NCBI GenBank assembly: GCA_963578475.1
Contig: CAUZCL010000009.1
Span: 1-64,000, forward strand
Direction of reading: 5' to 3'
Origin: SMYC01 sp963578475
GTDB taxonomy: Bacteria; Acidobacteriota; Vicinamibacteria; Marinacidobacterales; SMYC01
Length of the DNA stretch: 64,000 bases
The notes under the pieces were generated by a model. That model was given only the letters and a program-made list of their open reading frames with translations. It was not told where the DNA came from and did not search any database. Each line of letters starts with the position of its first letter. Position 1 is the stretch's first letter. A program made the position numbers and the translations under genes. Positions 60,518-64,000 of this stretch are shown piece after piece.

Positions 60518-62035
60518 TCAGGGAGTCCTCATCTCAATCCGCCGTAGGAGCTCTTGGAAACGCGGGTCCGGACGAAGGTGGTCGTAGCTAAAGATCATGT
60601 GAAAGACGAGATGTGGGTGCCGCTCTTCGACTGCTTTCTCGAGATAGGCGAAGGCCTCATCCATCCTGCCAATCGTGGAGAGAACCCATGCGAAGAAATG
60701 ATTCGGGATGTACTCTCGCTCTGCTTTTTCTTTGAGCTCCGCGAGAATCGTTTCCGCCTCGTTCCGCATGTTGGCGCCGCCATAGGCCCAAGCGAGGTTG
60801 GCCAGACCGAGCGAGCTGCGCTCCGAGGCCGCGACTAGCTTCTCGAAGATAACCACCGCTTCCACGTGCTGCCACGCCCGCGCATAGGCCGCACCCAGGA
60901 AGTAAAGGGCCAGCGAGAAATTGCCATCGACCTCCAAAGCTTCCTTTGCTGCAGACATCGCGTCCGCGTCGCGCCCTCCGGCCATCAGTACAAGGCCACG
61001 GGCCCCGAGAGCGAAGGGTGAGCGCGGATCGAGCTCACCGGCTCGATTTAGCATGCGTACGGCATCGTCTTAACGCCCGAGCGCCGACAAGAGATAGCCG
61101 TACCAGCAGTAGGCGAGAACGTAGTTGCCGTTGAGCTCGAGGGCTCGCTTGTACGAGGACTCCGCGCCGCGCCAGTCCCAGTCCAGGTAGTGCTGTTTCA
61201 TTCCGAGTGCCGCCATCACCTCAGGCAGATCCTCGTCGAGCGCCAGAGCCCTGTCCATCGCCGCCGTGGCTCGCGAACGGGCGATGTCTGGACGTAGACC
61301 CAAGACAGCGAGACTGCAATAGGATTCGGCCACGGCCGCGTGTGCCAACGCGTAGGATGGATCCCGTTCGATCGCCTTGTCGAAGAATTCCACCGCCTGC
61401 AATGGTGAGCCGCTGTCACGCTGATACCACTTGTGCCGACCTTTCATATAGAGACGGTACGCTTCGACATCCCTCGTCTGCCGGCTTTCCCGATCCGGGC
61501 GCTCCCCACCCACGAGCTCGCCACGCAAGGCGTCAACGATGCTCACCGCAATCTCATCCTGGATCTCGAAGATGTCCGCCATCTCCCGGTCGTAGCGCTC
61601 CGACCAGCGCTGGTAGCCATCCTCGACGTTGGTGAGTTGGACGACCACTCTGAGCAGCTTTCCCGCGGTGCGGACGCTTCCATCGAGAACGGCACCTACG
61701 TTCAAGGCTGCTCCGATCTCTCGGATGTCCTTCGCCCTGCCCTTGAACTGGAACGCCGAAGTTCGGGAGGCGACGCGCAGCCCTTTCACCTGGTGGAGCC
61801 CGTTGATAATCTCCTCAGCCATACCTTCACAGAAGTAGTCCTGCTCTCTCTCGCGACTCATGTCGGTGAACGGAAGGACGGCCACGGAGGGAACCGCTTC
61901 GGAAGCCAGCTTGCGCGGCTCCACGTCGGAGATAGCCTCGAGCGAGAATCCCAGATCGCGCGCCGACTGAAAGCGCTCCTCTGGCTTCTTTTCCAAGCAG
62001 CGACCCACGAGCCGCACGAGGGCAGGCGCGCGTCA
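60518..62035 (-). pseudogene. Ser/thr kinase remnant: FlgO/TolB-N plus TPR region, nonsense codon, 5' cut
   Basis: The frame starts inside the last helix of a protein-kinase domain (APALVRLVGRCLEKKPEERF, QSARDLGFSLEAIS), so the kinase core is lost. Then comes the adenylate-cyclase-type TolB-N/FlgO domain (SVAVLPFTDMSREREQDYFC, GMAEEIINGLHQVKGLRVAS, DVGAVL-like block, VVVQLTNVEDGYQRWSERYD), then TPRs. A TAA at 61072-61070 interrupts LSALGR/DDAVRMLNRAGELD; a Gln codon CAA is the likely ancestor (C to T). The frame then continues TPRs to 60518. The 5' cut coincides with the truncated start of the oppositely oriented oxygenase near 62030. Confidence 0.8.
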
Positions 62036-62514
62036 TGGCTCTCTTTGCGACGGCCCTCGAGCTCCCCACGGATTTTTTTGCCTCGAAGATCGACCGGCAC
62101 GCAAGCGCGCTGCGCATCCTCAACTACCCGGCTCTTACGGCAGAGCCTCTCCCGGGACAGCTGCGAGCGGGTGCGCATAGCGATTATGAAAGCTTGACGA
62201 TCCTCTTCGCGGAGCCGGGCTCGCACGGGCTTCAGATCCGCTCGCTGGACGGCACGTGGCGCGAGGTGCCGATCCAAAACGGTGCTTTCATCGTGAACGT
62301 GGGCGATTTGCTTGCGCGCTGGTCGAACGACCGTTGGGTGTCGACCGTGCACCGCGTCGTCTGTGAGCCCGAGCCCCGTCAATCGATGGCGTTTTTTCAT
62401 TTGCCGAACTGGGACGCCGAGATTACTTGCATTCCTGGTGAGCCGCCACGCTACGAGCCCGTGACAGCCGGCGAGCACCTCATGAGCAAATTCGAAAGAG
62501 CGGTGAAAATATGA
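62035..62514 (+). pseudogene. 2OG-Fe(II) oxygenase (isopenicillin-N-synthase type), 5' truncated
   Basis: The 159 residues from ATG 62035 are the C-terminal two thirds of an IPNS-like oxygenase: MALFATALELPTDFFASKID, LPGQLRAGAHSDYESLTILF (the HxD pair), AFIVNVGDLLARWSNDRWVS, TVHRVV (distal His) and an Arg-containing PRQSMAFFHLPN. The N-terminal DIOX domain of about 130 residues is missing, and the ATG lies in the middle of a conserved helix. The missing part is replaced by the kinase remnant on the other strand. The active site is complete, so a short active protein is conceivable but unlikely. The stop overlaps the next ATG. Confidence 0.8.
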
Positions 62515-63251
62515 TGACGCACATGACTATTGTGGTCTTCGCTCTACGCGCGATCGTGGGCGCGAACGTCGTCGCGCTCGACGGCGGTGAGCCCGTAAGA
62601 GACGCGGTCATCGTCATTGAGGACGATCGCATTCGCGCGCTTGGACCATCCTCGACGACAGAGATTCCCGCCGAAGCCGAAATTGTTCGTGCCGATGGCG
62701 CCTGGCTCGTTCCCGGACTCATCAACATGCACGTCCATCTCGGCCTCGTGCTTCCCGGCCGGCTCGCTTACGAGCTCGCGGACGAGACCGACGCCGAGCT
62801 CGCGCTCCGCATGGCCAAAAACGCGAGGACGATGCCGTTCTTCGAGCGTATCGGCTCGCCGCCCTGGTATCTCGAGCGCGTAAAAACGGTCGAAGCCCGC
62901 CACTTTCGCTCGCTCCAATTGGCAATCGAAGAAGGTGTCTCGATCGCTTTGGGTACCGACCAATTCCCTTTCGAGCCCAATGACGGCACCACCGCCACGG
63001 TCCGAGAAGCGGAGTATTACGTGGAAGCCGGCATGACCCCACTCGAAGCCCTTCGCGCGGCGACGATCGCACCGGCAAGACTCCTCGGTCTCGAAGACGC
63101 CATCGGCTCCGTCACACCCGGCAAATTCGCAGATATCGTGGCACTAGAATCCGACCCTTCCGAGAACATTTCCGCTTTGCGAAGTTTGCTATTCGTAATA
63201 AAGAGTGGCCGAATCTATCCTGACGCGCGTCCGAATCGTTTACTAGAATAA
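62511..63251 (+). CDS. Amidohydrolase-family protein with an internal deletion
   Basis: 246 residues against about 400 for the family. N-terminal part: IVGANVVALDGGEPVRDAVI, WLVPGLINMHVHLGLVLPG (HxH) and ELALRMAKNARTMPFFERIG. The central barrel strands with the other His ligands and the metal-bridging Lys/Glu region are missing; the text jumps to SPPWYLERVKTVEARHFRSL, GVSIALGTDQFPFEPNDG (the catalytic Asp), GMTPLEALRAATIAPARLLG and SVTPGKFADIVALESDPSEN. The frame is open throughout. Loss of 120-150 residues probably makes it inactive. No signal peptide beyond a short hydrophobic start (MTIVVFALRAIVGA). Confidence 0.75.
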   Translation: MMTHMTIVVFALRAIVGANVVALDGGEPVRDAVIVIEDDRIRALGPSSTTEIPAEAEIVRADGAWLVPGLINMHVHLGLVLPGRLAYELADETDAELALRMAKNARTMPFFERIGSPPWYLERVKTVEARHFRSLQLAIEEGVSIALGTDQFPFEPNDGTTATVREAEYYVEAGMTPLEALRAATIAPARLLGLEDAIGSVTPGKFADIVALESDPSENISALRSLLFVIKSGRIYPDARPNRLLE

Positions 63252-63324
63252 AGGCGTCTCCAACAAAAACCGAAGATCGAACGTTGTCCCCGCCCGACAC
63301 TGCGGGCGCGTGGGAGATGCACCG

Positions 63325-63834
63325 ATGACACTCAGAATCATGATCGCCGGATGCGCCAAAGACGAGCGCGAGAATATCGAAGCCACGATCAAGACAGTGT
63401 TTACCGATCGTTCCACGAAAACCGACTGGAACCTATCGCTCGTAAACATCGCGAACCAGTGGTCGGTCGAGATCGATGGCCCTGAGCCTCACTTCAAGCG
63501 ACTGAGCGTCATTGCGACCACGAGCGATCCCATCGAGAAACTCGAGCAAACGCTCAGCGAGACGCAGTCGAAAATGAGCCCGCCCACGGCAACAGCCCCC
63601 GCAGCAGAGCCCGGCGAGAAACATGAGCGCCACACGTGCGAAGAGTGCGCCGCTTTGTTCGACGTTGTTTTTAGCTACACCGCTGGCGAGCCCGAAGAGC
63701 TCTGCCCCGTCGCCTCCCGCGCTTGCTGGCACATCAACAGAGTCCCCATCGCCGAGGCCGCAGGGGTAATACCGAGCCCAAGTCACCGTCTGAGCGTTGT
63801 GTCGACGTTTGGGCTGAGACTTGAGACCAGTTAA
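63325..63834 (+). CDS. Hypothetical protein with zinc-ribbon-like C-terminus
   Basis: From ATG 63325 about 169 residues; GTG-type or other starts up to 63310 are in frame. The first 90 residues (MTLRIMIAGCAKDERENIEA, DRSTKTDWNLSLVNIANQWS) form an alpha/beta piece without known family. A flexible Pro/Ala linker (SPPTATAPAAEPGEK) leads to HTCEECAALFDVVFSYTAG, then EELCPVASRACWHINRVPI. CxxC and two later Cys suggest a zinc ribbon, but the second pair is spaced CPVASRAC, wider than CxxC. Cytoplasmic. It precedes a possible DUF4388-like gene, which may link it to signalling. Confidence 0.5.
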   Translation: MTLRIMIAGCAKDERENIEATIKTVFTDRSTKTDWNLSLVNIANQWSVEIDGPEPHFKRLSVIATTSDPIEKLEQTLSETQSKMSPPTATAPAAEPGEKHERHTCEECAALFDVVFSYTAGEPEELCPVASRACWHINRVPIAEAAGVIPSPSHRLSVVSTFGLRLETS

Positions 63835-63889
63835 AATTACTTCAATCGGCAAAATTTAGATTTCTTTCCTTCGGAGGTGCGTGGGCACC

Positions 63890-64000
63890 ATGACGCCCAA
63901 TCAGGACATCCCGCTTTCGGGAAGCTTTAACTGCTGGGCTCGGTCCTACGATCTGCCCGACCTGCTCCTGAGGATTTGCAGGCTGAAGCAGACGGGCGAG
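63890..64000 (+). CDS. Start of a possible DUF4388 (PATAN)-like protein, cut by window end
   Basis: ATG 63890 follows CGGAGG. The 37 visible residues read MTPNQDIPLSGSFNCWARSY, DLPDLLLRICRLKQTGE. The FxGS...YDLPDLLLRI...KQTGE pattern resembles the opening of DUF4388/PATAN domains, found in two-component and motility regulators. The rest lies beyond the window, so the full domain set cannot be told. Confidence 0.5.
   Translation, partial: MTPNQDIPLSGSFNCWARSYDLPDLLLRICRLKQTGE

Noticed and set aside
3818..62035. TAA read as glutamine (stop-codon reassignment), suggested by three Gln-to-TAA sites
   Set aside because: Intact genes in the window use TAA as a stop (for example 42867 and 45932), and the three sites lie in genes that also have truncations or frameshifts. 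Ordinary pseudogene decay explains them.
1..64000. CRISPR arrays, rRNA or tRNA genes
   Set aside because: No regularly spaced direct repeats, no rRNA-like stretch and no tRNA cloverleaf was noticed by reading the intergenic spaces; a short tRNA could still have been missed without a tool.

Overview
The window is high-GC bacterial chromosomal DNA. The mix is two ser/thr-kinase/TolB-type gene remnants, TolB-propeller amidohydrolases, a secreted PQQ-propeller protein, prolyl oligopeptidase, LemA with an M48 protease, DUF4097, DUF1028, DUF1343, and HNH nucleases from multicopy families. This suggests a free-living, probably aerobic, peptide- and cell-wall-degrading bacterium of Acidobacteriota type or a relative such as Gemmatimonadota. 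That assignment is inferred from gene content; no rRNA or tRNA gene was seen. Several conserved genes are complete in content but split by single frameshifts (isocitrate dehydrogenase, YjiH, DUF4097, a sugar epimerase, a DNA ligase). The assembly may therefore carry indel errors, and not every broken gene need be a true pseudogene.

Layout. 0-5 kb: HNH nuclease 3' end and an inverted remnant of a paralogue, a secreted D-aminoacylase-type amidohydrolase coupled to a methyltransferase, and a decayed kinase/TolB gene. 5-9.3 kb: TPR and two-FHA proteins, an ankyrin remnant abutting a YccF gene, and a frameshifted YjiH transporter. 9.3-15.5 kb: a PQQ-propeller/esterase-fold protein that has lost catalytic residues, a hydrolase/TolB chimera, a Tat-exported phosphatase-superfamily protein, a threonine-dehydratase-type enzyme, and DUF4097. 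15.5-24.6 kb: K+-dependent membrane pyrophosphatase, two Na+-coupled amino-acid transporters, a VKOR-DsbA oxidase and a PhyH dioxygenase. 24.8-29.7 kb: a gene graveyard (LysE, integrase), then a tightly overlapped minus-strand set: glgA, ydcF-like, epimerase, ligase. 30-33 kb: M50 and M48 proteases. 32.8-39.9 kb: nuoA-B-C-D-H-I-J-K-N plus a ferredoxin gene, without nuoE/F/G/L/M. 40-45 kb: a broken gene that may encode a nucleotidyltransferase-like protein, isocitrate dehydrogenase, a glycosyltransferase, malic enzyme and a TPR-metallopeptidase. 45-52 kb: DUF1028, CapA, a CapA-HNH chimera, a variant creatininase, a GNAT-like protein and DUF1343/NamZ. 52-60.5 kb: TolB-amidohydrolase, prolyl oligopeptidase, LemA and M48. 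60.5-64 kb: a kinase/TPR remnant joined head to head with a truncated 2OG oxygenase, an internally deleted amidohydrolase, a small Zn-ribbon protein and the start of a possible DUF4388-like gene.

Themes. The intact genes point to export and breakdown of peptides and wall fragments, Na+/H+ bioenergetics and central carbon metabolism. No discrete new defence or biosynthetic system is evident. The most unusual signals are (i) chimeric joins that truncate two genes at one point, (ii) a run of genes with a -10-like hexamer 6-12 nt before ATG and no Shine-Dalgarno, suggesting leaderless transcripts, (iii) an esterase-fold protein lacking both its Ser and its His, and (iv) a complex I cluster that ends in a ferredoxin gene.
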